Shown: piece after piece, positions 45,024 through 53,437 of the stretch
How positions within the stretch are numbered: the stretch's first letter is position 1
Layout: the number at the start of each line of letters is the position of its first letter
Assembly: GCF_020037475.1 (NCBI RefSeq)
Contig: NZ_JAIQDB010000003.1
Span: forward strand, 106,918-170,917
DNA from: Sutcliffiella deserti
Lineage (GTDB): Bacteria; Bacillota; Bacilli; Bacillales; Bacillaceae_I
DNA: 64,000 bases
Direction of reading: 5' to 3'
The notes under the pieces: model-generated
The model's input: only the letters and a program-made list of their open reading frames with translations
Database searches by the model: none
Told to the model about the DNA's origin: nothing
Made by a program: the position numbers and the translations under genes

Positions 45024-46058
45024 TCACGTACTTTCCCCTCTTTCCGCCTTGTGTTTTACTCTCACACTGTAATTTCTCATTGCCTTTGGAATCCCTTTTA
45101 TTTCTAAGATTCCGCTGTAGACAAAGGTTCTTAGTCGGTACTCGAGAAAGGAATCATTCACCATGGCATCCAGATGACCGTACATTTCCCCAATAATCCT
45201 TGCCGATTTGATAAAAGCATCCTTTCCGTTCTCCTTTTGTGCCTCCCTTGCATGGTAGAGAAGTTGTTCATCATAATAATCCTCAGAAACACTTTTGATT
45301 CCGTCCTCTTCCCAGATACGAAGCACTTCTTTTGTATTGGATAACTCCAACCATTGTTTCACAAAAATGCGAATCTCCTCTTTCGATAATGGAGAGGAAC
45401 CTTTTTTCTCCATTATTTCCTTCAGCTTCTCAGGATGAGCTTCGGCAGTTTGACGAAGAAAGTGGCGCGTATCCGCTGTGTCATATAATTGTTTATACGC
45501 CATTGAGGTGTTGATGAGATAAACCTCATTTTCTTTGCCTTGTAGTTCATGGAGGATATAGCGAACGAAAACTTGTTCTCCTGCATTATCCGCTGTCCAC
45601 ACTACGATAGGCAACCCCTCCGGAATGGCACAGATTTCCTCCATAACTTTCTCCAGCCTGTTTACATATTCATCTTCCATGTAATCTCCACCAAAGTTAA
45701 TATGATCTCTCAGCCATTCATATCGCTCCTTGCGTCCTTTCTCTTCCTCAAGCTTCCATAAAGGTCCCATGGCAAAGAACTCCGGAAAACCAATTACTTT
45801 ATGGTCCCGCTCCAGTCCAACCCTGATTGACCCGGCCGCTGAATCCCCAGAGACAATATGAGCTGTATGAAAGTCCTCTCGCGGCGGAGGAAGAAGCGAT
45901 GAGCAATCTTGTACTATATGGTTGATTTCTTCCATAATTTCCTCTTTTGGAACATCACTTGAATAAAGCACATCCAGACGTACCATAGCAAGTAAAAGCA
46001 ACTCTCTGGCCTCACTTCCTGATAACTGATTAATCGAATCGCTTATTTTCCGATGCAT
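45024..46058 (-). CDS. DUF1835/DUF3658 domain protein
   Basis: 344 residues. DUF1835 region: HIVSGDSAAGSIRVGLERD near 67-85, VIGFPEFFAMGPLWKL near 87-102, then a WLRDHIN helix and VVWTADNAGEQVFVRYIL. C-terminal DUF3658 region: DAFIKSARIIGEMYGHLDA near 285-303 and DSFLEYRLRTFVYSGILEI near 307-325. The family is widespread in Bacillaceae, with no established activity. A GGGGGT site precedes the ATG. Confidence 0.82.
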   Translation of the reverse strand: MHRKISDSINQLSGSEARELLLLAMVRLDVLYSSDVPKEEIMEEINHIVQDCSSLLPPPREDFHTAHIVSGDSAAGSIRVGLERDHKVIGFPEFFAMGPLWKLEEEKGRKERYEWLRDHINFGGDYMEDEYVNRLEKVMEEICAIPEGLPIVVWTADNAGEQVFVRYILHELQGKENEVYLINTSMAYKQLYDTADTRHFLRQTAEAHPEKLKEIMEKKGSSPLSKEEIRIFVKQWLELSNTKEVLRIWEEDGIKSVSEDYYDEQLLYHAREAQKENGKDAFIKSARIIGEMYGHLDAMVNDSFLEYRLRTFVYSGILEIKGIPKAMRNYSVRVKHKAERGEST

Positions 46059-46159
46059 CTATGTACCCCCTAGGAATATTTTACTTTTAATCAAATAATG
46101 GCGACTATAGTTGGAAAATGGGTGTTTAAGCCCTCCTGGTAATGTCTTCACTTCAACAC

Positions 46160-46216
46160 TTCTACTCCAATAGCATATTTAGCCACTGCCTTGTTCCACA
46201 ATCGCCCTATCGTTAA
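46160..46216. repeat. Intergenic hairpin repeat (short type), second clear copy
   Basis: TTCTACTCCAATAGCA, then AGCCACTGCCTTGTTCCACA with ATCGCCC, matches 30262-30316 including the DNA on the left as far as the GGAGGGCTTA-like flank. The hairpin is degraded on one arm. Confidence 0.65.
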
Positions 46217-46247
46217 GATAATATAGAGTGCAATTGTTTCTTATACT

Positions 46248-46643
46248 TTATTCTTTGCATCTGTTCATGTAAGTGGTGGTATCAACAAGTTTTGAGGCAC
46301 CTGGATTTCCATCTTTTATTACTATTTGGGCACCAACGATATCATTGTTTTGATTACTATAAATTACGGCTTTTAATTTCCCCTCACACCGCTCTTTTAA
46401 GAGAACGATTTGCATATATAAGGTGTCGTGTTTCATTAAATCATTCAGATTAAGACCTTGTTCACCTAGTTCTTTAAGCAGTTCTTCATTATCTGGAAGT
46501 GAAAAAGGCTCTTTTTCCAACACACGACTTACTGTCCATCCATTTTCACTCAAATAATTTAAGTGCTCTTCACTTATTTCAGCAGAAGAGCAGCCTGCTA
46601 GAAGGAATAATATAAGTGAAAACCCAATAATTAATCTTCGCAT
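46248..46643 (-). CDS. Small lipoprotein
   Basis: 131 residues with lipobox LAGC (Cys18) after a clear signal peptide. The mature part has SENGWTVSRVLEKEPFSLP, then beta strands with LYMQIVLLKE and AVIYSNQNNDIVGAQIVIKD. No catalytic motif is visible. A separate unit in the minus-strand run. Confidence 0.65.
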   Translation of the reverse strand: MRRLIIGFSLILFLLAGCSSAEISEEHLNYLSENGWTVSRVLEKEPFSLPDNEELLKELGEQGLNLNDLMKHDTLYMQIVLLKERCEGKLKAVIYSNQNNDIVGAQIVIKDGNPGASKLVDTTTYMNRCKE

Positions 46644-46805
46644 TAAACACTCTTCCTTTGACTTTTATCTGTTTTTATTCAATTCTCTTACCCTTTACAA
46701 GAAGAAAGGCAATAGCTGGATCAATTAGCTGATCTTCAGTTATTGCCCCCGTTCGTTGAAGATGAAAAACCAATAATCTTGATAGCACATTATATTATTG
46801 GAATT

Positions 46806-47137
46806 TTAAGATACGATTGGTAAGTATATCTCCACTTCTTCCTCACCATTTTCTAATAGATAATAGGTTTCTACAATAAGCGTCTAGATTCCTTTTAAAT
46901 CCTTTGTTATCTGTCCATTTCATTAAATGGTTTTGTAGGTTCTCAATATTATTTATGTTTCCCCTAGTCGTAACATAATCTTGGTTTAGTTCAATGTACT
47001 CCATTCCAAAGGTATTTCTGTTTGAGCTCTGTTTACAATCATTCCTACATAATAGTTACCTTCAAGGTGATTTTCGTCTTTTTTAGGTTCAAAAATAGCT
47101 ATTTCAGTACCAGTTTTATTTTTAATTTCATTAGTAC
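46806..47137 (-). pseudogene. Frameshifted GyrI-like effector-binding domain remnant
   Basis: Three frames in succession read as one domain: NKTGTEIAIFEPKKDENH and NYYVGMIVNRAQTEIPLEW, then EYIELNQDYVTTRGNINN and MKWTDNKGFKRNLDA, then VETYYLLENGEEEVEIYLPI to TAA 46806-46808. The pattern is that of the small-molecule-binding domain of AraC/GyrI-type proteins. Two indels, near 47007 and 46873, break it, and the N-terminal part is missing. Confidence 0.7.
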
Positions 47138-47533
47138 TTAATTCGTTTGATATGAATTTACCTTAAAAGTAATGGTAGCATCTTTTATATCAGACATTTT
47201 AAATGCAACTTTTAATCGGCTTTCCAATGTTTCCTCAAACTCAGAATATTTTTCAGTATCTAAAGAATTCTGCCAAGCTAACTGAAGATGTAAAATATCT
47301 GTCTCTTCCCTTGCTATAGGATTAAACGCCATATTTTCACCAGTAATCTGAGCATTAGCAGGTGCTGCAATATTCATCATTAGTACTTCCATTAGCTTTA
47401 ATTCTGTTTCTGAGTAATTATTATCTGTTACTATAACTTTTACATCTGAAGTTGCTACTTTAATTGAGAACTCCACCCTTCGTTATTTTTTATATACTTC
47501 CATCTTGTATTGATTGATTGTATATGTATCCAT
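47138..47533 (-). pseudogene. Unknown gene interrupted by an early in-frame TAA
   Basis: A strong GGGAGGG site precedes ATG 47531-47533. After 16 codons (MDTYTINQYKMEVYKK) a TAA at 47483-47485 interrupts, and the same frame then continues for 115 codons to the stop at 47138. The GTG at 47474-47476, the only start after the stop, has no spaced ribosome binding site. This suggests the upstream ATG was the true start and the TAA a nonsense mutation. The 3' end abuts the GyrI-like remnant. Family not recognised. Confidence 0.6.
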
Positions 47534-47753
47534 AAAAATCCCTCCCTTTACCGCAATACTTATTAATTCTATAAACAAAACATAATCCCCTTTCTCCCTA
47601 GAATAATTTAGCTAAAATTCCAGTAATGTGGGAAGTAACGGAGATTGTTCACCTGTTTCCGAGGCAGAGAACCACCCGTGAGCTTTTGTTAAATGGGACA
47701 TATCTAAACAGTTCCTACATAAGTTAGAAGTAAAATCTGATTGTGAGGGTTGT

Positions 47754-48206
47754 ATGATGTGGTCCGAATTTAAAGAATTCATCTCAAGAGGAAACGTTCT
47801 CGAATTGGCTGTTGCCGTTATCATTGGTGCTGCTTTCAATAATATAGTCAATTCTCTTGTGGAAGACATGATCATGCCGATTATCGGAATAATTGTTGGT
47901 GGTATAAATTTAGAAACCCTCTATTTTAGAGTTGGAGGAGCTTTCGTCTACTATGGGAAATTTATTCAATCATTGATGGATTTCCTTCTCGTATCTATTG
48001 CCATATTTACGGTCATCAAAATTTTTAATACATACCGTCGTAGAAAAGACGAAAATAAAGTATTCAAGGTAAAGGCAATAACGAATATAGAATTGTTGAC
48101 AGAGATTCGTGACATATTGAAGAGGCAAGAGGAAACGGTCGAAAGTGATAAAGTGAAAGAAAAACCTGATGAGACAGTTATTCGATTTAAGAAAAAAATA
48201 AAATAG
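47754..48206 (+). CDS. mscL: Large-conductance mechanosensitive channel MscL
   Basis: 150 residues. EFKEFISRGNVLELAVAVII at 6-25 is the MscL N-terminal amphipathic helix and first pore helix, followed by the second helix (MDFLLVSIAIFTVIKIF). A cytoplasmic helix with EIRDILKRQEE follows and is longer than usual. The homopentameric channel opens under membrane tension to release solutes on osmotic downshift. ATG-ATG start with GAGGG upstream. A monocistronic plus-strand gene. Confidence 0.95.
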   Translation: MMWSEFKEFISRGNVLELAVAVIIGAAFNNIVNSLVEDMIMPIIGIIVGGINLETLYFRVGGAFVYYGKFIQSLMDFLLVSIAIFTVIKIFNTYRRRKDENKVFKVKAITNIELLTEIRDILKRQEETVESDKVKEKPDETVIRFKKKIK

Positions 48207-48417
48207 AGGAAGCATTGAAATGGGGCGACAGCTTGGGTATACACTGCCTGATACTGGCTGAAGGAAGAGTAGGCTTATCAACCCTCGCTTCGCCTTTTAC
48301 CGCACCAATAATCATACAAGATAACAATTCCACTGACGACTATTCCCATATTAAAAAGTATAAACGTATATTTCTCCTTTCAATTTTCATACTAAAAATA
48401 GGAAAGGAGTGATACTT

Positions 48418-48600
48418 ATGGCGAAACGCAATGGCAAAACGGACGCAGAGCAAAAGAATAAAAAAGGGTTTGACTCGAGTAAAACGGATACAGAGTTTTC
48501 GAAGGAACTAGGCAGTGCGGCTGCGAATCGATCGCATAAAGAGAAAGCAAAAGAGAAAAAGTCTTCCAAAAACCAGGGAGAATGGAATGGAATGCATTGA
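48418..48600 (+). CDS. Small hydrophilic protein, possibly spore-associated
   Basis: 60 residues from ATG 48418-48420, with GGAG 8 nt upstream. Rich in Lys, Ser, Glu and Ala, with no hydrophobic core. KTDAEQKNKKG and KTDTEFSKELGSAAANR resemble the repeats of gamma-type small acid-soluble spore proteins, but the match is loose. A terminator follows. Expression in the forespore would be expected if the resemblance is real. Confidence 0.55.
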   Translation: MAKRNGKTDAEQKNKKGFDSSKTDTEFSKELGSAAANRSHKEKAKEKKSSKNQGEWNGMH

Positions 48601-48635
48601 TTTTTATATAGGACGGGTCATATAATTTTTCAAAA

Positions 48636-48676
48636 TAAAGGACAAAGAGCATACAAACGCCCTTTGTCCTTTAAAA
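48636..48676. terminator. Bidirectional terminator
   Basis: AAAGGACAAAGAGC pairs with GCCCTTTGTCCTTT across an 8-nt loop, with A- and T-rich flanks, between convergent genes. Confidence 0.75.
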
Positions 48677-48680
48677 CATA

Positions 48681-49340
48681 TTAAAGTTTGCCCAACGCTT
48701 CTTTGACATCCGCAGATCCACTCACCACTTGAAACTCTTTCCCTATTGTCGAATCAGCCTCTATACATCCAAAAAGAACATGTGCAACGTCCTCACGCGG
48801 AACTTCTCCTATTTCCACTTCACGCGCGATTTCCACTTTTGCAGTTCCGTTCTCATTGGTCAATCTTCCTGGGTGGACAATTGTGTAATCCAAAGCTGTC
48901 CCCCGCAGCCACTCATCTGCGTAGTGCTTGGCTACTACGTATGGCGCGAATGATTCAGGTGCTTCCTGTATTGCTTCTCGGGTTGTATCGTATGAGCTGA
49001 CCATGATAAACCGTTTCACACCTGCTTTTTCAGCTGCTTTAATGGTTTTGACAGCTCCGTCTAGATCAATCATGAGCGTCTTATCGGCGCCAGTGTTCGG
49101 GCCGGATCCAGCTGTGAAAACGATGGCGTCTACTCCCTCTGCTGCTTTTGCGATATCTTCTATTTCCCCTTCTAAATCTACAATCGCAGTTTCTGCACCG
49201 ATTGTTTCGAAATAAGATGCCTGCTCCTCTTTCCGTATCATCGCTTTTGCCTTATGCTTGCCACTATCTTGAATTAGACTCACTAAATGTTTTCCGACTT
49301 GTCCATTTGCTCCAACGACTAGGATTTTCAAAGTATCCAC
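48681..49340 (-). CDS. NAD(P)-binding oxidoreductase (atypical SDR, YhfK/YwnB-like)
   Basis: 219 residues. VVGANGQVGKHLVSLI near 7-22 is the glycine-rich dinucleotide-binding motif. DAIVFTAGSGPNTGADKT near 71-88 and RFIMVSSYDTTR near 115-126 follow. KHYADEWLRGTALDYTIVHP carries the Y/K-like positions of the atypical SDR5 group. Substrate unknown. The protein is probably cytosolic and monomeric. A weak ribosome binding site (AGAAAGGGTGG) precedes the start. Confidence 0.88.
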   Translation of the reverse strand: MDTLKILVVGANGQVGKHLVSLIQDSGKHKAKAMIRKEEQASYFETIGAETAIVDLEGEIEDIAKAAEGVDAIVFTAGSGPNTGADKTLMIDLDGAVKTIKAAEKAGVKRFIMVSSYDTTREAIQEAPESFAPYVVAKHYADEWLRGTALDYTIVHPGRLTNENGTAKVEIAREVEIGEVPREDVAHVLFGCIEADSTIGKEFQVVSGSADVKEALGKL

Positions 49341-49474
49341 CCTTTCTTTTTGTTTATATAAATATCATAAACGGTATTTACGCTTAATGTCTAATGTCCT
49401 GTTTGGGTGCCTGAACCCTGTAGTTGTGATTAGACTTTCGTGTATCGGGTATTAGGGGTCCTGCTGATTCAAGT

Positions 49475-49577
49475 AACCAGAAGAACAGTCCCTCGGGGTT
49501 TTTATTGTGTACCTTCCCATCAGTTATCCAAAGTCTCCTGCACCCCGAAAATGGGTCGAGGGACCTGTCCCCAAAAC
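49475..49577. repeat. Composite GGGACAGTCCC/GGGACCTGTCCC element, copy 1
   Basis: AACCAGAAGAACAGTCCCTC, then a conserved spacer (TACCTTCCCATC...CTGCACCCCGAAAA), then GGGTCGAGGGACCTGTCCCC. About 85 percent identical to 51179-51283. The rest of 49341-49678 holds only a promoter-like AT-rich stretch before the next gene. Confidence 0.8.
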
Positions 49578-49678
49578 AAGGAATAATTTGCCTTTTGTGG
49601 TATTATAAATGCAAGATCCTATTTTACTGAGGCTGACTGTAGCTTAAACACAGGTACAATTAACTGAGGAGGTAATTA

Positions 49679-50155
49679 ATGAGGCAAAAAAATTATTTTC
49701 TATACATTTTAAGTGCAACAATTATTGAATTATGCATCTTATTATTTATAAATTCTACTCTTTATAGGGGTGTTTTCGATTTAGGTTTATTAATCCCGTT
49801 AATGACGACTGGGGTTTTGATCTCTTATTATTATTTGAAAAGAGGAATGAGGAGTAAATGGGCAAAGCCAACTTTAGTCATATTCTTTATTATTCCTCTA
49901 TTACTCTTTATTTTTTTCAGACCGACCTACACTTTTGAACAGGCTAAACAATTGGTATATGAAAGTGCGTATGACGTGTCTCACATTGTTGTATATAATG
50001 AAAATAGATACAGAGATACTGTTCCTATATATACCGAAGATACGCGGTTCTTTATTCGTTATCGGGATTACCACTTTGAAGCGGAGGGAAGGTATTTTTT
50101 AGTGGATCCTCGTTCTGGTGTAGTTACTGAGATGAGACGACCTTATTGGCAGTAA
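49679..50155 (+). CDS. Membrane protein with extracytoplasmic C-terminal domain
   Basis: 158 residues. Three membrane helices (about 6-24, 33-52, 62-80), then an outside domain of about 75 residues with TFEQAKQLVYES and a beta-rich end (GRYFLVDPRSGVVTEM). The domain has a PepSY-like or SH3-like feel but cannot be assigned. A GAGGAGG site lies 6 nt before the ATG and a terminator follows the gene. Confidence 0.65.
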   Translation: MRQKNYFLYILSATIIELCILLFINSTLYRGVFDLGLLIPLMTTGVLISYYYLKRGMRSKWAKPTLVIFFIIPLLLFIFFRPTYTFEQAKQLVYESAYDVSHIVVYNENRYRDTVPIYTEDTRFFIRYRDYHFEAEGRYFLVDPRSGVVTEMRRPYWQ

Positions 50156-50235
50156 TCTATCAATTTATAGTAAAAACTATTTCGCTCCCTTGTTAATTAA
50201 TAGAGATAAAAACTATTCCGGTGGGATAGCAAGTT

Positions 50236-50268
50236 CAGCCGTTTCTCTATGGAACGGCTGTTTTTTTT
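50236..50268 (+). terminator. Intrinsic terminator
   Basis: CAGCCGTT pairs with AACGGCTG across a 9-nt loop, followed by eight T residues. The remainder of 50269-50511 shows no gene. Confidence 0.85.
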
Positions 50269-50511
50269 ATACATCGCGCAGAAAATTGACAGTGATTTTG
50301 TTAGAGTTTGTCTTCAATGTGATGTTCTTTTTCAAGACGTAGCTCGTTTGTTCAATAAACTATTTGTGTAATATCGTCTATTACCATATCAGCTTGCTCA
50401 AGTTCGCCTTGCTTTTAAATATTCGGTTAACCCATTACTAGCTATGTATATTGAATAGTTATTTTAATTTAGCACTTCCAAACTGAACTACTTATATATA
50501 CCTATCGCCTT

Positions 50512-50811
50512 TTATTTTTTTGTTTTTTCCAACATATAAATAATAAAACCTTCCCTGTGTTCTTCTTGATCTATAATTTTTCGAACATAGTATGGGTCAC
50601 TTAGTAGCCCTGTTTTCATAGATGTTTCAAGAAAACCTCGAGTTTCAGGATCTTTCATCCATTCTTTAAACCATGTCAACTGTTTAAGTTCTCCTCTAAG
50701 CTCCTCTATGTTTGGTTCTTTTAGACGAAGGATATATTTTTGTACAAAGCTGATTACTAATCCAATAGTCAATAAACAGAGTAATAAAAAAAGCACGTTG
50801 TCTCTCCTCAT
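50512..50811 (-). CDS. Small membrane-anchored protein
   Basis: 99 residues with an N-terminal membrane helix (5-24) and a charged helical outside or cytosolic part (LKQLTWFKEWMKDPETRG). GGAGAG precedes the ATG. Family not recognised. Confidence 0.55.
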   Translation of the reverse strand: MRRDNVLFLLLCLLTIGLVISFVQKYILRLKEPNIEELRGELKQLTWFKEWMKDPETRGFLETSMKTGLLSDPYYVRKIIDQEEHREGFIIYMLEKTKK

Positions 50812-50875
50812 TTATTATCGGGAAGCATGGGAGTCTTTATGAAAAGACCCAATAAAACATGTTATTGGATTCGTT

Positions 50876-51178
50876 AGTTTATTAAGTAACCAAAATCTGT
50901 TACTTTTTCAAACCCCTTAAGCAAATTAACCCAGTAATCATCTTTTATTCCTTGATTACGGTAATAATTGAAAAACTCCTATGGCTGCCCCGTCTGACTG
51001 GAATTACCTGTAAACATTAAAGAGTCTTCAACAACTTTACTATAATTATGCATTAAACGTTCCATAATTTTTAATTTTTCTATTTGATCTGTTGTTAGTG
51101 CTATTTCATTACTCTCCATATCCTCTATCAGAAACATAAAAAACTCCCGATAATCGTTATTTATAGAAACGATTTATT
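50876..51178 (-). pseudogene. Truncated copy of the 42124-42747 gene
   Basis: About 300 bp are roughly 85 percent identical to 42124-42425, the 3' third of that gene. The copy has an in-frame TAG (GGGCAGCCATAGGAG where the parent reads CCGTCCGAG). Its homology stops exactly where a GGGACAGTCCC composite element begins at 51179. Confidence 0.85.
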
Positions 51179-51283
51179 AACTAGAGGGACAGTCCCTCTG
51201 GTTTTTTATTTTGTACCTTCCCATCGGTCATTCAAAGTCTTCTGCACCCCGAAAAATGGGTCGAGGGACCTGTCCCCAAAAAC
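51179..51283. repeat. Composite GGGACAGTCCC/GGGACCTGTCCC element, copy 2
   Basis: AACTAGAGGGACAGTCCCTC, conserved spacer, then GGGTCGAGGGACCTGTCCCC. Same order and spacing as 49475-49577. It forms the junction with a truncated pseudogene. Confidence 0.85.
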
Positions 51284-51302
51284 CTCTTTTTGTAAAGCAC
51301 CT

Positions 51303-51364
51303 TTGACATTTAATAAAATGTAAAGTATGCTTTACTTACAACCGATTGTAAAGCTTACTTTACA
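51303..51364 (+). promoter_or_regulatory. Promoter with palindromic operators for the XRE operon
   Basis: TTGACA (51303), a 17-nt spacer and TATGCT (51326) form a good sigma-A promoter. TGTAAAGTATGCTTTAC overlaps the -10, and TGTAAAGCTTACTTTACA (51347-51364), a nearly perfect palindrome, lies just downstream. A third TGTAAAG is at 51290. Autorepression by the XRE regulator is the simplest reading. The leader to the start codon is long, about 240 nt. Confidence 0.7.
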
Positions 51365-51576
51365 AAAGGCTGTTTTCGCATTGATTGTTGCTTTTACGTA
51401 TGTTTGTACCACCCGTTACAATCCTTGCTGCCGTGCTCTTTTCCTGTTAAATTAAAAAATCACTCTTAATCTTGAGTGAACAGAACAGTAGAGAATCCAA
51501 ATACAAATTTTTTACGGGTTTGTAGCAACAATCTTTACGAAAAGAGCTTTACAAATATAATTGAGGTGTGGAAAAG

Positions 51577-51783
51577 TTGAAAAATCGGATTAAGAATCTG
51601 CGCAAAGCCGCGAAGATGACGCAAGAGGATCTAGCAATAAAGGTAGGCGTCTCGAGACAATCGATTATTGCGATTGAATCGGGAAAGTATAACCCCTCAC
51701 TTGAACTAGCATATAACATTTCAAAGGTATTCGATTGCATCATTGAAGAGGTCTTTATTTTAGAAAAAGGGGGAGAAGAATAA
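51577..51783 (+). CDS. XRE-family transcriptional regulator
   Basis: 68 residues from TTG 51577-51579, with GAGGTG 8 nt upstream; the GTG at 51568 lies within the ribosome binding site. [22 protein letters not shown] and [21 protein letters not shown] form the helix-turn-helix. The one-domain YozG-like type usually sits with a membrane-protein gene, as here. The stop codon overlaps the next start (TAATG), so the two are coupled. Confidence 0.92.
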   Translation: MKNRIKNLRKAAKMTQEDLAIKVGVSRQSIIAIESGKYNPSLELAYNISKVFDCIIEEVFILEKGGEE

Positions 51784-52271
51784 TGGAGGTACAAATAGGT
51801 GGGTTAATTGGATTATATGGAGGAGCTGTAATTGGTATATTATGCTGGTGGTTTGGCAGGCATATGGCCAAAAAGCAGGGTGGTTTGGATGAACTACATG
51901 CCCATATTTGGCAAAAGGCTCGTGCCATTTCTTGGTTCTTTACCCTTGCTTCCATTTATTTATTACTAACTTTGATCATATTCGGTATGGAACTAAGAGC
52001 ACCCATCGTACTTGCTATCATAATGGTTGTTCATATGACGAGCTATGGATTTACCGGGATGATCTTGTCCATCAATATGAATATGGAAGAGCCTTTGAAA
52101 CCTTCCAGAGTCCTATTCGGTCTTTTCATTGTGGCCTTGTCAGTTATTTGTTTTGCAATCCTGTCTTTTACTACCGGCAACTGGTGGTTCCTGCTTGCCA
52201 GCGTTCCACCAAATACCATTGGGATAATATTTGCATTGACTCCTGAACGAAGCGGTGAGGATCACGCTTGA
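51783..52271 (+). CDS. Membrane protein coupled to the XRE regulator
   Basis: 162 residues with five hydrophobic stretches (about 8-24, 48-68, 74-95, 110-130, 133-152). The ATG overlaps the regulator's stop by one base, and GGGGGAG lies upstream. Such pairs are common in Bacillota; in some cases the membrane protein is a stress or bacteriocin-related target gene. No specific role can be read here. Confidence 0.7.
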   Translation: MEVQIGGLIGLYGGAVIGILCWWFGRHMAKKQGGLDELHAHIWQKARAISWFFTLASIYLLLTLIIFGMELRAPIVLAIIMVVHMTSYGFTGMILSINMNMEEPLKPSRVLFGLFIVALSVICFAILSFTTGNWWFLLASVPPNTIGIIFALTPERSGEDHA

Positions 52272-52298
52272 TAGAAAATATTAAAGGATGTGACCTTT

Positions 52299-52484
52299 AT
52301 GACACACGAAGCTAAAAAGTTAATACCAGGTTTAGGCACTTTGGTTAAAATACAGCCTGATGAGGTTAGTTTTCAGATAGAGCACCAAGCCGATTCTACT
52401 GCAGCTACATTACCTGAGTTAGTGGCAGACTTTAACGAGCTATTAGCGAAGCTTCAAGCATCAGGCATTATGAAAAAAGAGTAA
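52299..52484 (+). CDS. Small soluble protein of unknown function
   Basis: 61 residues from ATG 52299-52301, with AAAGGATG upstream. It contains LPELVADFNELLAKLQASGI, a single amphipathic helix. It is probably the third gene of the XRE operon (27 bp gap). A palindromic terminator overlaps its stop. Family not recognised. Confidence 0.6.
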   Translation: MTHEAKKLIPGLGTLVKIQPDEVSFQIEHQADSTAATLPELVADFNELLAKLQASGIMKKE

Positions 52485-52516
52485 CCAGAGGGACAGTTCC
52501 TCCGGTTATTTTTTTC
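52482..52516 (+). terminator. GGGACAGTCCC-type terminator
   Basis: AACCAGAGGGA-CAGT-TCCTCCGGTT followed by ATTTTTTT. Arms have two mismatches relative to the perfect family member at 44988. It ends the XRE operon. Confidence 0.75.
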
Positions 52517-52595
52517 GCCAACCGCTCACGTAAAAGTGACACGGTGTCTGTTGTCCCCTTGTCTCAAAAGTAAATATTGTGATTTTACTAAGGAC

Positions 52596-53348
52596 TTATT
52601 TAAAAAGGAATAAAAAAATCCCCTGGACTCTGGTTCTCCACGCTTCTTCGTTATGGATAGCTCCGTCTACAATGTCGAACCTGAGATCCTTTAGTTTTTC
52701 CTGTAAAATCGCATGTACCTTTTTGCTAGATTCTACATATCGTTCTGGGGTAATGCTTTCTGTTACTTCGTTCGTTCCTATATCCATATAAAATCTTTCA
52801 ATGCTTGTTAAATCACTGTTTTTTATTAAATTCTCTAATTCATTTTGATTGAACCAGTAGGCTGAAGAAACGGATGCTATTCGTTTGAAAATATGTGGAT
52901 AAACGCATGCTGCATATGTTGATATGAATCCACCCATCGAGCTTCCTGCCATCGACGTTTCTTCTGGGATAGTTCTATATGAAGAATCAATCAATGGCTT
53001 TAGTTCCTTAACAATAAACTCCGTATATTTCTCCCCCTCCCCGCCTAAAACACCCCAATCCGAAAAGACCTCACTTTTCCAAGGTGAATACTCATCCAAT
53101 CGTTTCATTCCTTCTTGATTGCTATCAATCCCAACTACAATTACTTGTATATCACTTTCATCAAGGAAATCGGGTATTCCCCAAGAAACGCCGAAATTAG
53201 CATCTTCATCATTAAAAAGATTCTGTCCATCATGCATATACAACACAGGAAACCTTCTATCGGACTGTTCATAACCTTTAGGAAGATAGACTCTGATCAT
53301 TCTTTCTCGATTTAATGTTTTAATGTGCACTTTAAACTGTTCTAACAT
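52596..53348 (-). CDS. Alpha/beta-fold esterase (putative esterase family, YbbA/Fes-like)
   Basis: 250 residues. RVYLPKGYEQSDRRFPVLYM near 20-39 and HDGQNLFND form the typical start. AGSSMGGFISTY near 137-148 is the nucleophile elbow with Ser. A late acidic residue and AIHNEEAWRTR near the C-terminus supply the His. Members hydrolyse esters such as siderophores or glycerides; the substrate here is open. No signal peptide is seen. Single-gene unit. Confidence 0.88.
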   Translation of the reverse strand: MLEQFKVHIKTLNRERMIRVYLPKGYEQSDRRFPVLYMHDGQNLFNDEDANFGVSWGIPDFLDESDIQVIVVGIDSNQEGMKRLDEYSPWKSEVFSDWGVLGGEGEKYTEFIVKELKPLIDSSYRTIPEETSMAGSSMGGFISTYAACVYPHIFKRIASVSSAYWFNQNELENLIKNSDLTSIERFYMDIGTNEVTESITPERYVESSKKVHAILQEKLKDLRFDIVDGAIHNEEAWRTRVQGIFLFLFK

Positions 53349-53437
53349 ATGTAAAACCTCTCTTTCTAGAAAAACAGGGGGACGGATCTCCCATGATATA
53401 ATTTTTTTCTATTTAGTTATTCCTCAATAATTGGGAA

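Noticed and set aside
47612..47875. 87-codon minus-strand frame over the mscL start
   Set aside because: Antisense shadow of mscL and its leader.
48215..48412. 65-codon plus-strand frame between mscL and the next gene
   Set aside because: No ribosome binding site, and it overlaps the promoter region of the small gene at 48418.
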